This document shows, one piece after another, positions 1-10,032 of a stretch of DNA of 64,000 nt. Origin of the DNA: Hyphomicrobiales bacterium (GTDB lineage Bacteria; Pseudomonadota; Alphaproteobacteria; Rhizobiales; Rhizobiaceae); NCBI GenBank assembly GCA_017305935.1, contig JAFKJU010000011.1:124001-188000 (forward strand), read 5' to 3'. The notes under the pieces were generated by a model. The model did not search any database. It saw only the letters and a list, made by a program, of their open reading frames with translations, and was not told the origin of the DNA. The translations under genes were made by a program, and so were the position numbers. The stretch's first letter is position 1. Every line of letters starts with the position of its first letter.

Positions 1-229
1 GATCTACAATCTCGCCGGCGGTATCGAGGACTGGAAGGCCGCAGGCCTGCCGGTCGCCGGCGCTCCATCGAATGCCCCGGCCGGCATCCCGTTCTTCCGG
101 CGGATGCAGATCGTCGTCGGCACGCTGGTGTTTCTCTCGATCCTCGTCGGCTATGCCGGTTATGGCGCCGGCTTTGCCGTCGCCGGCTTCTTCGGTGCCA
201 TGCTCGTCCTTGCCGGCGTCGCCGGCTGA
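1..229 (+). CDS. Rhodanese-like protein with C-terminal DUF2892 membrane segment (3' end only)
   Basis: The window opens inside this gene; the reading frame runs from base 2 to a TGA at 227-229, leaving about 75 codons. The first residues (IYNLAGGIEDWKAAGLPV) match the last strand and helix of a rhodanese sulfurtransferase domain, where a GG-x-x-x-W motif is typical. They are followed by a hydrophobic stretch of about 40 residues consistent with the inner-membrane DUF2892 tail often fused to rhodaneses. The catalytic Cys lies upstream of the window, so activity cannot be judged. It converges on the LysR gene with a 69-base gap. Confidence 0.72.
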   Translation, partial: IYNLAGGIEDWKAAGLPVAGAPSNAPAGIPFFRRMQIVVGTLVFLSILVGYAGYGAGFAVAGFFGAMLVLAGVAG

Positions 230-298
230 TGCGGCCCGGCAATGCCGGTGCGATGCCTGCCCTGCAACCGGTCGCGCGCCGCCCGGCCGGCCCGAAAC

Positions 299-1147
299 TC
301 ACCCCGCCAGAAGATCGGCCATGATGGCGATGATCCGGCGATGCTGGCGGGCGTGGCGGGTGCGCAAGGAGGTGGCGGCGTAGACGATCTGGGCAATCGG
401 CGGCGCGTCGGCCACCAGTTGCGCCGTGCCTTCGGCCTGCAATTCGGCGGCGGTCGCCGCCGTGACATAAGCGGCTCCGCCGAGGCTGCGCAGCAGGCCG
501 GCGATCGCCATGTTCTGGCCGAGCGCCAGGGGCGCCGCCGACAGATGCGGCAGCGCGAGGCGGTGGGCGCGGTCGAAGGCCGGCGAATAGACTGCTTGAA
601 TATACTGTTCCGGGCGGATATCGGCAATTGTGGTTTCGGCAGTTGAAACCAGCAGATACGGCATTTCGCCAATGCGCTCGTAATGCAGGTCCGGCAGGTA
701 ATGCGGCGTGTAGAGGATGGCGAGATCGAGATCGCCGGCCCCGAGATCGCGGTTCATCTGGCCGGAATAATCCACCTCCACGTAAAGGGAGATTTCCGGC
801 AGGTCGGCGCGGATGGCGGCGAGCCAGCGGCCGGCCAGCCGCTCGGCGACGTCATGCTGCACGCCGATGCGCATCGAGCGCTCATAGGCGCCCGCACTTT
901 CCACCGCCCGCGCCGCCTCGTGCCACTGGTGTTGCAGGGCGCGAGCATGGTCGAGGAAGCGCAGGCCCGAGGCGGTGGGCGCCGTGCCGCCCTTGTTGCG
1001 GGTGAAAAGCTTGCGGTTGAACGCCGCCTCCAGCGCCTTGATGCGATGCGAGACGGTGGATTGCGTCAGATTCAGGCGCTCGGCGGTGCGGTTGAAACTG
1101 CGCGTCTCCATCAGGTCGAGGAAGGTTTCGATGAGTTCGATCTGCAT
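299..1147 (-). CDS. LysR-family transcriptional regulator
   Basis: A 282-aa protein of normal LysR length. The N-terminal winged helix-turn-helix is clear, with helices around residues 17-36 (SFNRTAERLNLTQSTVSHRI) and the following wing near residue 50. The rest fits a periplasmic-binding-like effector domain. It is transcribed divergently from the demethylation genes beginning at 1289, and the 141-base gap between them contains repeated TTGAT/ATCAA half-sites. By family habit it probably controls that locus and itself; the inducer (a betaine or methylated amine) is inferred only from the neighbours. Confidence 0.88.
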   Translation of the reverse strand: MQIELIETFLDLMETRSFNRTAERLNLTQSTVSHRIKALEAAFNRKLFTRNKGGTAPTASGLRFLDHARALQHQWHEAARAVESAGAYERSMRIGVQHDVAERLAGRWLAAIRADLPEISLYVEVDYSGQMNRDLGAGDLDLAILYTPHYLPDLHYERIGEMPYLLVSTAETTIADIRPEQYIQAVYSPAFDRAHRLALPHLSAAPLALGQNMAIAGLLRSLGGAAYVTAATAAELQAEGTAQLVADAPPIAQIVYAATSLRTRHARQHRRIIAIMADLLAG

Positions 1148-1180
1148 GGCTCTAAACCCAATACAATAGGCGTTTTTGCC

Positions 1181-1247
1181 TTGATCACGGCAATCTAATC
1201 GAATTCCTCGATCAATAAAGCCGTTTCCGCCGCTTGATGCGCATCAA
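1181..1247. promoter_or_regulatory. Candidate LysR operator region with four TTGAT/ATCAA half-sites
   Basis: The divergent gap contains TTGATC at 1181-1186, its inverse GATCAA at 1210-1215, and a perfect 14-bp palindrome TTGATGCGCATCAA at 1234-1247. The palindrome sits 41 bases before the first dehydrogenase ATG. Repeated dyads spread over about 65 bp fit the recognition and activation sites of a LysR tetramer. Assignment to this regulator is inference from position. Confidence 0.5.
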
Positions 1248-1288
1248 TTTCATTGCCAAGACTTGTGCGCAAACAAGGGAACGAATGC

Positions 1289-3739
1289 ATGTCGGAATTG
1301 CCCTCCTCCGCCCGGGTCGTCATCATCGGCGGCGGTGCCGTCGGCGCCTCGTCGCTTTATCATCTCGCCAAGGCCGGCTGGACGGATTGCGTGCTGCTCG
1401 AAAAGAACGAGCTGACCGCCGGCTCCACCTGGCATGCGGCCGGCAATGTGCCGACCTTCTCCGCCTCCTGGTCGATCATGAACATGCAGCGCTATTCCGC
1501 CTCGCTCTATCGCGAACTGGGCACGCTGGTCGATTATCCCATGAACTACCATGTCACCGGCTCGATCCGCCTTGGCCATTCGAAGGAACGGCTGCAGGAG
1601 TTCCGGCGCGTCGTCGGCATGGGCCGCTACCAGGGCATGGATCTCGACATCCTCTCGCCGGACGAGATCAGGAGCCGCTATCCCTTCCTCGAAACCCACG
1701 ACCTGACCGGCGCACTCTACGACCCTTACGACGGCGACATCGACCCGGCGCAGTTGACGCAAGCCTTGGCGAAAGGCGCGCGCGACCTCGGCGCGAAGAT
1801 CATCCGCTTCTGTCCCGTCACCGCTGCACGGCGGGAAAACGACGAATGGGTGATGACGACGCCGAAGGGTGAGATCCGCTGCGAATATGTCGTCAACGCC
1901 GCCGGCTATTATGCCCGGGAAGTCGGAAAACTCTTCGGCCGCGACGTGCCGATGATGGTGATGAGCCATCAATACATGCTGTTCGAGGAGATCCCCGAAC
2001 TCGCCGCCTGGACGAGGGAAGTCGGCCACAAGCTGCCGCTGCTGCGCGACGTCGATTCGTCCTATTACCTGCGCCAGGAAAAATCGGGCATGAATCTCGG
2101 CCCCTACGAGAAGAATTGCCGGGCGCACTGGGTGACCGAGGACGACCCGATGCCGGAGGATTTCTCCTTCCAGCTCTTCCCCGACGATCTCGAACGGCTG
2201 GAATGGTATCTGAACGATGCCGTCGAGCGCGTGCCGATCCTCGGCACCGCCGGCCTGTCGCGGGTCATCAACGGCCCGATCCCCTACGCGCCCGACGGCA
2301 ATCCGCTGATCGGCCCGATGCCGGGCGTGCCCAATGCCTTCGAAGCCTGCGTCTTCACCTTCGGCATCTGCCAGGCCGGCGGCGCCGGCAAGGTGCTGGC
2401 CGAATGGATCACCGAGGGGCAGACGGAATGGGACATGTGGTCCTGCGACCCGCGCCGCTTTACGGATTTCGCCGCCGACCCGGATTATTGCGTCGCCAAG
2501 GGCATGGAAATCTACGGCCATGAATATGCGATGCATTTCCCCAAACACTATTGGCCGGCCGGCCGCGACAAGAAGCTGTCGCCGATCCATGATCGCATCG
2601 CCGCCCTCGGCGCCCAGTTCAAGCCCTATAACGGCTGGGAACGGGCGATGTGGTATGCCAAGCCCGGCGACGACACGTCGGAAGAATCCACGCAGACCTG
2701 GAACCGCGAGGGGCCGTGGAGCCCGCGCATCCGGGAGGAATGCCTCGCCGTGCGCGATGCCGCCGGCATTCTCGACCTGCCCGGCTTCTCGCGGTTCCGC
2801 GTCAAAGGCGAAGGCGCGACGGAATGGCTGTCTTCGCTGACGACAGGAAAACTGCCGAAGCCGGGCCGCATCGGCCTTGCCTATTTCGCCGACGACAAGG
2901 GCCGCATCGTCACCGAAATGTCGGTGATGATGCTCGCCGATGATTTTTTCTTCCTGATCACGGCGGCGACGGCGCAGTGGCATGATCGCGACTGGTTGAT
3001 GAAGCATATGCCGGCCGATGCCAAATTCACGCTGGATGACGTCAGCGACGCCTTCACCTGCCAGATCCTCTCCGGCCCGAAATCGCGCGACATCCTCGCC
3101 GAGGTCACCGATGCCGATCTCGGTAAGGGCTGGCTGACGCATCAGTCGGCGCAGGTCGCCGGCATCTGGTGCCAGCTCGTGCGCGTGTCCTTCGCCGGCG
3201 AACTCGGCTGGGAGATCCACACCAAGGTTGCGGATACGCCCGCCGTGTTCGACGCCGTCTGGGCCGCCGGCAAGAAGCACGGGCTGAAACCTTTCGGTAT
3301 GGAGGCGCTGGACTCCTTGCGCATCGAGAAGGGTTATCGCGCCTGGAAGGGCGATCTTTCCACCGATTACACCGTGTTGCAGGGCGGGCTGGAGCGTTTC
3401 GTCGATTGGGGCAAACCCGATTTCAAAGGCAAGGCGGCGCTGGAGCGCGAGAAGCAGCAGGGCGTGGCGAAACGCTTCGTCACCCTGGTCGTTGAGGCCG
3501 GCGACTGCGATGCGCCCTATATGTCGACGCTCTGGCATGGGGGAAACGTGGTCGGCGAGACGACCTCGGGCAATTGGGGCCACCGCGTCGAAAAATCGAT
3601 CGCGCTCGGTATGTTGCGCGCCGATCTGGCGGTACCGGGCACCAAGGTCGAGGTGGAAATTTTCGGGGAGCGCTATCCGGCGGTGGTGCAGGAAGAACAG
3701 CCGCTCTGGGATGCGAAAAATGAAAGATTGAGGGCTTGA
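1289..3739 (+). CDS. FAD-dependent dehydrogenase with GcvT domain (dimethylglycine/sarcosine dehydrogenase family), first copy
   Basis: An 816-aa two-domain enzyme. Residues 8-400 form a DAO-type FAD domain with the dinucleotide motif [12 protein letters not shown] near residue 10 and a STWHAAG motif whose His49 corresponds to the covalent flavin attachment site of dimethylglycine dehydrogenase. The C-terminal half (about 430-810) is a GcvT/folate-binding domain, which in the family captures the released methyl as methylene-tetrahydrofolate. I chose the ATG at 1289, preceded by AAGGGA; a TTG at 1253 would add 12 residues. The next gene starts four bases after the stop and encodes an equally long paralogue. 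Substrate is probably dimethylglycine, sarcosine or another N-methyl amine. Confidence 0.85.
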   Translation: MSELPSSARVVIIGGGAVGASSLYHLAKAGWTDCVLLEKNELTAGSTWHAAGNVPTFSASWSIMNMQRYSASLYRELGTLVDYPMNYHVTGSIRLGHSKERLQEFRRVVGMGRYQGMDLDILSPDEIRSRYPFLETHDLTGALYDPYDGDIDPAQLTQALAKGARDLGAKIIRFCPVTAARRENDEWVMTTPKGEIRCEYVVNAAGYYAREVGKLFGRDVPMMVMSHQYMLFEEIPELAAWTREVGHKLPLLRDVDSSYYLRQEKSGMNLGPYEKNCRAHWVTEDDPMPEDFSFQLFPDDLERLEWYLNDAVERVPILGTAGLSRVINGPIPYAPDGNPLIGPMPGVPNAFEACVFTFGICQAGGAGKVLAEWITEGQTEWDMWSCDPRRFTDFAADPDYCVAKGMEIYGHEYAMHFPKHYWPAGRDKKLSPIHDRIAALGAQFKPYNGWERAMWYAKPGDDTSEESTQTWNREGPWSPRIREECLAVRDAAGILDLPGFSRFRVKGEGATEWLSSLTTGKLPKPGRIGLAYFADDKGRIVTEMSVMMLADDFFFLITAATAQWHDRDWLMKHMPADAKFTLDDVSDAFTCQILSGPKSRDILAEVTDADLGKGWLTHQSAQVAGIWCQLVRVSFAGELGWEIHTKVADTPAVFDAVWAAGKKHGLKPFGMEALDSLRIEKGYRAWKGDLSTDYTVLQGGLERFVDWGKPDFKGKAALEREKQQGVAKRFVTLVVEAGDCDAPYMSTLWHGGNVVGETTSGNWGHRVEKSIALGMLRADLAVPGTKVEVEIFGERYPAVVQEEQPLWDAKNERLRA

Positions 3740-3743
3740 GGCG

Positions 3744-6194
3744 ATGAAGGCTATTCCCAACAAGGCAAGGGCCGTCATCATCGGCGGCGGCGTATCGGGC
3801 TGTTCGGTGGTCTATCATCTGGCCAAGCTCGGCTGGACCGACGTGGTGCTCTTGGAACGCAAGCAGCTCACCTCAGGCACGACATGGCATGCGGCCGGCC
3901 TCATCGGCCAGCTGCGCGCCTCGCAGAACATGACGCGGCTCGCCAAATATTCCGCCGACCTCTATGTCAAGCTGGAAGCCGAAACCGGCATCGGCACCGG
4001 CATGCGGCAGAACGGCTCGATGACTGTGGCGCTGACCGACGAGCGCAAGGAAGAGATCTATCGTCAGGCCTCGCTCGCCCGCGCCTTCGATGTCGATGTG
4101 CGCGAGATCTCGGTCGAAGAGGTCAAGGCCATGTATCCGCATCTCAACACGGCGGATGTGAAGGCGGCGGTGCATCTACCGCTCGACGGCCAATGCGATC
4201 CGGCCAATATCGCCATGGCGCTGGCCAAGGGCGCGCGCCAGAACGGCGCGACGGTGATCGAGGGCGTCACCGTGCTCTCGGTGCAGCAGAAGGACGGCCG
4301 CGTCACCGGCGTCACCTGCGAGCAAGCAGGCGAAATCTACACCATCGAAACCGAAAACGTCGTCAATGCCGGCGGCATGTGGGGCCGCGATCTCGCCGCG
4401 CAATCCGGCGTCACCGTGCCCTTGCATGCCTGCGAGCATTTCTACATCGTCACCGAGCCGATCCCCAATCTCAAGCAACTCCCCGTGCTGCGCGTGCCGG
4501 ATGAATGCACCTATTACAAGGAGGATGCCGGCAAGATGCTGATCGGCGCCTTCGAGCTGAAGGCCAAGCCCTGGCCGGCCAAGGGCGAAAAGATCCGCGC
4601 CGATTTCTGCTTCGACCAGCTGCCGGAGGATTTCGACCACTTCCAGCCGATCCTCGAAAACGCCATCAATCGCATGCCGATGCTGGAGACCGCCGGCATC
4701 CATACCTTCTTCAACGGCCCGGAAAGCTTTACCCCCGACGACCGCTATTATCTCGGCGAGGCGCCGGAGCTGAAAGGGTACTGGGTCGCGGCCGGCTATA
4801 ATTCCATCGGCATCGTCTCCTCCGGCGGCGCCGGTATGGCGCTGGCGCAATGGATGAACGACGGCGAAGCCCCCTTCGACCTCTGGGAAGTCGATATCCG
4901 CCGCGCCCAGCCCTTCCAGAAGAACCGCACCTATCTGCGCGAACGCGTCTCGGAAACGCTAGGGCTGCTCTATGCCGACCATTTCCCCTATCGCCAGATG
5001 GCGACCGCCCGCGGCGTGCGCCGCACGCCGCTGCATGAACACCTGAAGGCGCGCGGCGCCGTCTTCGGCGAAGTGGCCGGCTGGGAGCGCGCCAACTGGT
5101 TCGCCAAACCCGGTCAGGAACGCGAATACCGCTATAGCTGGCAGCGGCAGAACTGGTTCGAGAACCAGCGCGAGGAGCATCTGGCCGTGCGCAACGGCGT
5201 CGGGTTCTTCGACATGACCTCCTTCGGCAAGATCCGCGTCGAGGGCCGCGATGCCGTGGCTTTTCTCAACCGCATCTGCGCCAACCAGATCGATGTCGAG
5301 CCCGGCCGCATCGTCTATACGCCGCTGTTGAACCAACGGGGCGGCATCGAAAGCGACCTGACGGTCACAAGGCTTTCGGAAACGGCCTTCCTGTTGGCCG
5401 TGCCCGGCGCGACGCTGCAGCGCGATCTTTCCTGGCTGCGCAGGCATCTCAGCGACGAATTCGTTGTTATCACCGATGTCACATCAGCCGAATCTGTGCT
5501 TTGCGTCATGGGACCGAAGGCGCGCGAGCTGATGAACCGCGTTAGCCCCGATGATTTCTCCAACGAAGCGCATCCCTTCGGCACGGCGCGCGAGATCGAG
5601 ATCGGCATGGGCCTCGCCCGCGCCCATCGCGTCACCTATGTCGGCGAGCTCGGCTGGGAACTTTACGTTTCCTCCGACCAGACCGCCCATGTCTTCGAGA
5701 CGCTGGAAGAGGCCGGAAGCGATCTGGGCTTAAAACTCTGCGGCATCCATACGCTGGATAGCTGCCGCATCGAAAAGGCCTTCCGCCATTTCGGCCATGA
5801 CATTACCGACGAGGACCATGTGCTGGAAGCAGGCCTCGGCTTCGCTGTGAAAGCCGCCAAGGGCGATTTCATCGGTCGCGATGCCGTGCTGCGCAAGAAG
5901 GAGACGGGGCTGAAGCGCCGGCTGGTGCAGTTCAGGCTGACCGACCCGCAGCCGCTGCTGTTCCACAACGAGGCACTGGTGCGCGACGGAAAAATCGTCT
6001 CGACCATCACCTCTGGCAATTACGGTCATTATCTCGGCGGCGCCATCGGCCTCGGCTACGTGCCCTGCGAAGGCGAAAGCGCCGAACAGGTGCTCGCCTC
6101 GTCCTACGAGATCGAAATCGCCGGCACGCGCGTCAAGGCCGAGGCCTCGCTGGCGCCGATGTACGATCCGAAGTCGGAGCGAGTCAGGATGTAG
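3744..6194 (+). CDS. FAD-dependent dehydrogenase with GcvT domain, second tandem copy
   Basis: Also 816 aa and co-linear with the preceding gene: FAD motif [12 protein letters not shown] at residues 10-21, TTWHAAG with the equivalent His49, and a C-terminal GcvT/folate domain from about residue 430. The two are clearly paralogous but diverged across their whole length, so this is an old tandem duplication rather than a recent one. Four bases separate it from the upstream gene, indicating one transcript. Two successive dehydrogenases plus the Rieske oxygenase downstream would suffice for betaine to dimethylglycine to sarcosine to glycine; which copy performs which step is not visible from sequence. 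Confidence 0.85.
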   Translation: MKAIPNKARAVIIGGGVSGCSVVYHLAKLGWTDVVLLERKQLTSGTTWHAAGLIGQLRASQNMTRLAKYSADLYVKLEAETGIGTGMRQNGSMTVALTDERKEEIYRQASLARAFDVDVREISVEEVKAMYPHLNTADVKAAVHLPLDGQCDPANIAMALAKGARQNGATVIEGVTVLSVQQKDGRVTGVTCEQAGEIYTIETENVVNAGGMWGRDLAAQSGVTVPLHACEHFYIVTEPIPNLKQLPVLRVPDECTYYKEDAGKMLIGAFELKAKPWPAKGEKIRADFCFDQLPEDFDHFQPILENAINRMPMLETAGIHTFFNGPESFTPDDRYYLGEAPELKGYWVAAGYNSIGIVSSGGAGMALAQWMNDGEAPFDLWEVDIRRAQPFQKNRTYLRERVSETLGLLYADHFPYRQMATARGVRRTPLHEHLKARGAVFGEVAGWERANWFAKPGQEREYRYSWQRQNWFENQREEHLAVRNGVGFFDMTSFGKIRVEGRDAVAFLNRICANQIDVEPGRIVYTPLLNQRGGIESDLTVTRLSETAFLLAVPGATLQRDLSWLRRHLSDEFVVITDVTSAESVLCVMGPKARELMNRVSPDDFSNEAHPFGTAREIEIGMGLARAHRVTYVGELGWELYVSSDQTAHVFETLEEAGSDLGLKLCGIHTLDSCRIEKAFRHFGHDITDEDHVLEAGLGFAVKAAKGDFIGRDAVLRKKETGLKRRLVQFRLTDPQPLLFHNEALVRDGKIVSTITSGNYGHYLGGAIGLGYVPCEGESAEQVLASSYEIEIAGTRVKAEASLAPMYDPKSERVRM

Positions 6195-6210
6195 GTCAAG
6201 GCTGGCGCAG

Positions 6211-6396
6211 GCCCCCTCATCCGGCCTGCCGGCCACCTTCTCCCCGTTGGGGAGAAGGGAGATATAGGAACCGCAGCATTCCCTCTCCGCATCGGAAGGG
6301 CCAGTGACATGCCCGTCTCTTCATCGCCCCAGAGACGGGAAGCCTCCGCCACATCACCTCCCCTCGGCGAGAAGGTGGCCGACAGGCCGGTTAAGG
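6211..6396. repeat. RIME-type rhizobial intergenic mosaic element
   Basis: The gap between the second dehydrogenase and the Rieske gene is filled by nested palindromes. CCGGC/GCCGG lies at 6221-6232. A perfect 10-bp stem CCTTCTCCCC (6236-6245) / GGGGAGAAGG (6249-6258) has a 3-base loop. A 9-bp stem CCCGTCTCT (6312-6320) / AGAGACGGG (6331-6339) lies in the middle. An inverted partial copy of the first module is at about 6356-6390 (GAGAAGGTGGCCGACAGGCC). This arrangement matches the RIME repeats described in Rhizobium genomes. It may separate transcription of the oxygenase from the dehydrogenases. Confidence 0.8.
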
Positions 6397-6471
6397 GCTT
6401 GGCACAATGCATCGATACCCGCGCGCCGGAACGCGACACCATTCCGGCCTGTTCTTCCAAGGAGACAACCC

Positions 6472-7701
6472 ATGCTCGCGCCGGAAAGCTTTTATCACAG
6501 TGCCTCGCAGGATCGCATCGACCTACTGGTGGCGGCGCATAAGCCCGGCCATGCGCTGGAACGCCCCTTCTACATGGACCCGGACATTTACGAGCGCGAT
6601 CTCGAACGCGTCTTCTATCGCCATTGGCACTGTCTGGCGCATGAAAGCGTCATTCCCAATCCCGGCGATTTCGAAGTCTTCAAGCTCGCCTCGGAAGCCG
6701 TCATCCTGTCGCGCGCCAAGGATGGCAGCATCCATGCCATGCTGAACCTCTGTCGCCATCGCGGCGCCGAGGTTTGCACAAAACCGAAAGGCAACGCCAA
6801 GGCCTTCGTCTGCCCCTATCACGCCTGGACCTACGGCAATGACGGCGCGCTTAGGGCGGCACGGCTGATGCCCAAGGATTTCAAGCGCGAGGAACATGGG
6901 CTGAAGAAGCTCCATGTCCGCACCGTCGAAGGCCTCGTCTTCATTTCCTTCGCGAAAGAACCGCTGGATTTTTCGGAAGTGGAAAACCTGCTGCATGCCA
7001 CCGCCGGCCAGTATGGCTGGGGTGAGGCCAAGGTCGCGCATCGCGAGATGTACACGATCAACGCCAACTGGAAGCTGGCGGTCGAAAACTATGTCGAATG
7101 CTATCATTGCGGCCCGGCCCATCCCGAATATTCGCAGACCCATGCGCTGGAACAGCCGCTGCACATGATCGAGGAGCTGAACGCCAGGATGGAGGCGCGC
7201 ACCTGCGCGCTCGGCATCGATGTCGGCGCCGGCGATCACTGGCAGACCTCGCGAAACGGCAAGGAAGCGATCCATGCCTTCCGCTATGCGCTCTATGACG
7301 GCGTCAAGACCGGCAGCAAGGACGGCTCGGCACTCTCCACCCTGATGGGCCGTTTCAGCGATTTCGACGGCGGCGTCACCTCCGTCCATCTCGGCGGCAC
7401 CACCTTCCTCGTCTGCTATGCCGACCACGGCATGATCTACCGCTTCATTCCCCGCAGCGTCGATGTCTGCGAGATGGAGCTGATCTGGCTGGTGGACGCC
7501 AAGGCTGAGGAAGGCCGCGACTACGACCTCGAAAAACTCACCTGGCTGTGGAAGGTGACGACCGACGAGGACAAGGCGATCATCGAACATACCGCCCGCG
7601 GCGTGCGCTCGCATTTTTATGAGCCCGGCCCGATCGCGCCGATGGAGCAGAACGAGTTGCGCTATATCAACTGGTATCTCGATGAGGTCTCGCGCCCCTG
7701 A
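6472..7701 (+). CDS. Rieske non-heme iron oxygenase, alpha subunit (glycine betaine/proline betaine demethylase type)
   Basis: A 409-aa aromatic-ring-hydroxylating-type oxygenase. The Rieske [2Fe-2S] ligands are Cys94-x-His96 and Cys114-x2-His117, and the mononuclear iron site is seen in [15 protein letters not shown] with Glu209, His212 and His217. Close family members demethylate quaternary amines such as glycine betaine (GbcA) or stachydrine. The ATG at 6472 follows AAGGAG at 6459-6464; the frame is open upstream to 6304 but that part lies in the RIME repeat. No reductase partner is present in the window, so electrons must come from elsewhere. Exact substrate is inferred from the flanking dehydrogenases. 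Confidence 0.85.
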   Translation: MLAPESFYHSASQDRIDLLVAAHKPGHALERPFYMDPDIYERDLERVFYRHWHCLAHESVIPNPGDFEVFKLASEAVILSRAKDGSIHAMLNLCRHRGAEVCTKPKGNAKAFVCPYHAWTYGNDGALRAARLMPKDFKREEHGLKKLHVRTVEGLVFISFAKEPLDFSEVENLLHATAGQYGWGEAKVAHREMYTINANWKLAVENYVECYHCGPAHPEYSQTHALEQPLHMIEELNARMEARTCALGIDVGAGDHWQTSRNGKEAIHAFRYALYDGVKTGSKDGSALSTLMGRFSDFDGGVTSVHLGGTTFLVCYADHGMIYRFIPRSVDVCEMELIWLVDAKAEEGRDYDLEKLTWLWKVTTDEDKAIIEHTARGVRSHFYEPGPIAPMEQNELRYINWYLDEVSRP

Positions 7702-7724
7702 TCGGCTCTACAGGAGAGGACGGC

Positions 7725-8039
7725 ATGGAAAAATATGCATTCCGGATGCGACTGCATCCCGGCAAGGCGGCGGAATACAAGGCGCGCCACGATGCCATCT
7801 GGCCGGAACTGGTCACGCTGTTGAAGGAGGCCGGTATTTCCGATTACTCCATCCATCTCGACGAGGAGACCGGCCTGCTGTTCGGCGTCCTCTGGCGCAG
7901 GGACGATCATGGCATGGCCGCCCTGCCGGCGCATCCGGTCATGCGGCGCTGGTGGGCGCATATGGCCGATATCATGGAAACGAAGCCGGACAACGAACCG
8001 GTTGCCGTCCCGCTGCCCACCCTGTTCCACATGGACTGA
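7725..8039 (+). CDS. rhaM: L-rhamnose mutarotase-like protein
   Basis: A 104-aa protein matching the RhaM/RhaU family over its full length: [12 protein letters not shown] at the start, [10 protein letters not shown] with His22 at the catalytic position, [11 protein letters not shown], and PDN close to the end. Family members interconvert alpha and beta anomers of L-rhamnose as small dimers. The start has AGGAGAGG ten bases upstream. No other rhamnose gene is nearby, and it follows the Rieske gene by only 23 bases, so its substrate here is uncertain even though the family assignment is firm. Confidence 0.85.
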   Translation: MEKYAFRMRLHPGKAAEYKARHDAIWPELVTLLKEAGISDYSIHLDEETGLLFGVLWRRDDHGMAALPAHPVMRRWWAHMADIMETKPDNEPVAVPLPTLFHMD

Positions 8040-8040
8040 C

Positions 8041-8054
8041 GTTCCCCGGGGAAC
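8041..8054. other. Perfect 14-bp palindrome after the mutarotase gene
   Basis: GTTCCCCGGGGAAC begins one base after the stop codon of the mutarotase gene. It can form a short GC-rich hairpin and may help end or stabilise the transcript. No T-run follows, so it is not a canonical intrinsic terminator. Confidence 0.4.
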
Positions 8055-8087
8055 AGCCGCCCCGGCCGCTTCCGGATAATTCTCGCC

Positions 8088-8765
8088 TCAGACGATGCTG
8101 GCGCCGACATTGACGGCAAGGGCGAGGATGGTGGTGTTGAAGAAGAACGAAACGGCCGAATGCAACAAGACGAGGCGCCGCATCGGCATGGAGGTGACGG
8201 AAACGTCCGCCGTCTGCGCCGCCACGCCGATGGTGAAGGAAAAATACAGGAAATCCCAGAAAACCGGCTCCTGTGGATTGTCGGGAAATTTCAGCCCGCC
8301 GCCACCATCCTGCCCGGCATAATAGCCATGGGCATAGTGAACCGTGAACAGCGTATGCAGGAACAGCCATGAGATCAGGATCGTCGCCGCAGCAAGCCCT
8401 CCACGCCACAGTGCTTCGCTTGCACCCGCATCCTTCAGTCCGTGCAGTTCCACCGCGATACCGCCCATGCTGGCCAGCGTTGCGCCGCTCGCCAGAATGA
8501 GCAGCACGACATCGGAGGAATCGAGATCGGCGGCGCGATGGCGGATGCGGGTAACGCTCGCCGTCAGCATCCGCCGCCAGGTGAGCACGACATAGACGAC
8601 GGCGCCCGCCACCCAGCTCGTCAGCAGATTGTCCGTCGACCAGACGGCGGAGGTCAGCAGGAAAACCGCGATCCCGACGACCACGCCGACCACGATGCTC
8701 TGGTGCCGGCGCATGAAGACCAGCGGCGTCAGCCGGCGGGAGGGAAGGTTGCTGTTCGGATCCAT
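8088..8765 (-). CDS. DUF1345 family integral membrane protein
   Basis: A 225-aa protein with about five hydrophobic helices, including VVVGIAVFLLTSAVW near the N-terminus, VVLLILASGATLASMGGIAVEL, and a final helix at the extreme C-terminus. The segment HTLFTVHYAHGYY followed by a loop and FWDFLYFSFTIGVAAQTADV is characteristic of DUF1345 proteins and loosely recalls a pore-loop region. I chose the ATG at 8765; the frame extends to 8801 without a better ribosome site. Function is unknown. It converges on the mutarotase gene. Confidence 0.8.
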   Translation of the reverse strand: MDPNSNLPSRRLTPLVFMRRHQSIVVGVVVGIAVFLLTSAVWSTDNLLTSWVAGAVVYVVLTWRRMLTASVTRIRHRAADLDSSDVVLLILASGATLASMGGIAVELHGLKDAGASEALWRGGLAAATILISWLFLHTLFTVHYAHGYYAGQDGGGGLKFPDNPQEPVFWDFLYFSFTIGVAAQTADVSVTSMPMRRLVLLHSAVSFFFNTTILALAVNVGASIV

Positions 8766-8881
8766 GCGTGACCTTTGTGCGCGATGCCCTTGGTCTAACA
8801 CGGCTTTTCCCCCTCGACAAATACGAACGCCGGCGGCCTTCCGGCCACCGGCGTCATGCTTCGAAAATGGCGGGCGGCCGA

Positions 8882-9841
8882 TCAGGCGGCGGCCAGTTCC
8901 TTCTTGACGAGCTCGCGCAGCGCACCGAGATCCTTGGCGAAGGCGCGGATGCCTTCGGAGAGCTTTTCGGTCGCCATCGCGTCTTCGTTCATCATCCAGC
9001 GGAAAGTCTTTTCGTCGATATTGACCGGCGCGTCGGCGGTGATCGCGTCGGGCGAGAGCTTGCGCTCCAGCTTGCCCTCGTCCTTGGCCAGTTCATCGAG
9101 CAGCGCCGGGCTGATCGTCAGGCGGTCGCAGCCGGCCAGCGCTTCGATTTCGCCGGCATTGCGGAAGGAGGCGCCCATGACGATGGTCTTGATGCCGTTC
9201 GCCTTGTAGTAATTGTAGATGGCGCGCACGGAAACGACACCCGGATCCTCCTCGGCCGTGTAGTCCTTGCCGGTCGACTTCTTGTACCAGTCGAGGATGC
9301 GGCCGACGAAGGGCGAGATCAGGAACACGCCCGCATCGGCGCAGGCGATCGCCTGGGCCTTGCTGAACAGCAGCGTCAGGTTGCAGTCGATGCCTTCCTT
9401 CTGCAGCACTTCCGCCGCGCGGATGCCTTCCCAGGTCGAAGCCAGCTTGATGAGGATGCGGTCGCGCTCGATACCGCGCTCCTTGTAGGCGGCAATGATC
9501 CGGCGCGCCTTGGCGATCGAGGCTTCGGTGTCGAAGGACAGGTCGGCATCGACCTCGGTCGAGACGCGACCGGGAACGAGGTTGACGAGGGCCGCACCCA
9601 CGGAGATCGCCAGACGGTCGGCGACCGAGGCGACGACGGCGTCATTGCCGCCATTCTGCGACTTGCCCCATTTCACCGCTTCCTTGACGGCGTCGGCGAA
9701 CATCGGCGTGCCCAGCGCCTTCAGCACGATGGTCGGGTTGGTGGTGCAATCCACCGGCTTCAGGCGGGAAACCGCCTCGATATCGCCGGTATCGGCGACT
9801 ACGGTGGTCATGTCGCGCAATTGCTCAAGCTTGGAAGTCAT
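8882..9841 (-). CDS. tal: Transaldolase
   Basis: A 319-aa class I transaldolase of the TalB type, transferring dihydroxyacetone units in the pentose phosphate pathway. The Schiff-base lysine is Lys132 in [13 protein letters not shown], and [12 protein letters not shown] near residue 31 and [11 protein letters not shown] are family signatures. The start at 9841 (MTSKLEQL) has a strong AGGAGG ribosome site; an upstream in-frame start at 9961 would add 40 residues that do not belong to the family. A SorC-type regulator is divergent across a 191-base gap holding a palindrome and promoter-like elements. Confidence 0.95.
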   Translation of the reverse strand: MTSKLEQLRDMTTVVADTGDIEAVSRLKPVDCTTNPTIVLKALGTPMFADAVKEAVKWGKSQNGGNDAVVASVADRLAISVGAALVNLVPGRVSTEVDADLSFDTEASIAKARRIIAAYKERGIERDRILIKLASTWEGIRAAEVLQKEGIDCNLTLLFSKAQAIACADAGVFLISPFVGRILDWYKKSTGKDYTAEEDPGVVSVRAIYNYYKANGIKTIVMGASFRNAGEIEALAGCDRLTISPALLDELAKDEGKLERKLSPDAITADAPVNIDEKTFRWMMNEDAMATEKLSEGIRAFAKDLGALRELVKKELAAA

Positions 9842-9925
9842 CTCGCAAATCCTCCTGGATATCGGGGACCATGCCTGCGGTCTACATGCACAACGCTCGA
9901 CCTTGGGGCAGGTTCTTTGCCCCGG

Positions 9926-9955
9926 ACTATCGACCGCATCTGCGGGAAAAGTCAA
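9926..9955 (-). promoter_or_regulatory. Possible promoter of tal
   Basis: On the minus strand TTGACT (9955-9950) and GATAGT (9931-9926) are separated by 18 bases, upstream of tal. The match to a sigma-70 promoter is moderate. Confidence 0.35.
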
Positions 9956-9975
9956 GAACATTTGCCTACCAAGAT

Positions 9976-9989
9976 TGACATAAGTGTCA
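9976..9989. promoter_or_regulatory. Palindromic operator candidate TGACA-N4-TGTCA
   Basis: A perfect 5-bp dyad, TGACA (9976-9980) and TGTCA (9985-9989), lies in the tal/SorC-regulator divergent region. It overlaps a TTGACA -35 box (9975-9980) that with AATATT at 9998-10003 (17-base spacer) makes a plausible promoter for the regulator. This geometry suggests autorepression and control of tal. Confidence 0.5.
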
Positions 9990-10032
9990 GACTACCCAAT
10001 ATTTCGCCACAAAGATTTTGGCGGGAGGCTTC

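Noticed and set aside
1250-3781. An 843-codon open frame on the minus strand
   Set aside because: It mirrors the dehydrogenase gene; in high-GC DNA antisense frames stay open. It shows no family motif and is rich in His/Arg/Gly repeats typical of shadow frames.
6304-6471. N-terminal extension of the Rieske oxygenase
   Set aside because: The 56 codons fall within the RIME repeat and have no counterpart in the family; a good ribosome site precedes ATG 6472.
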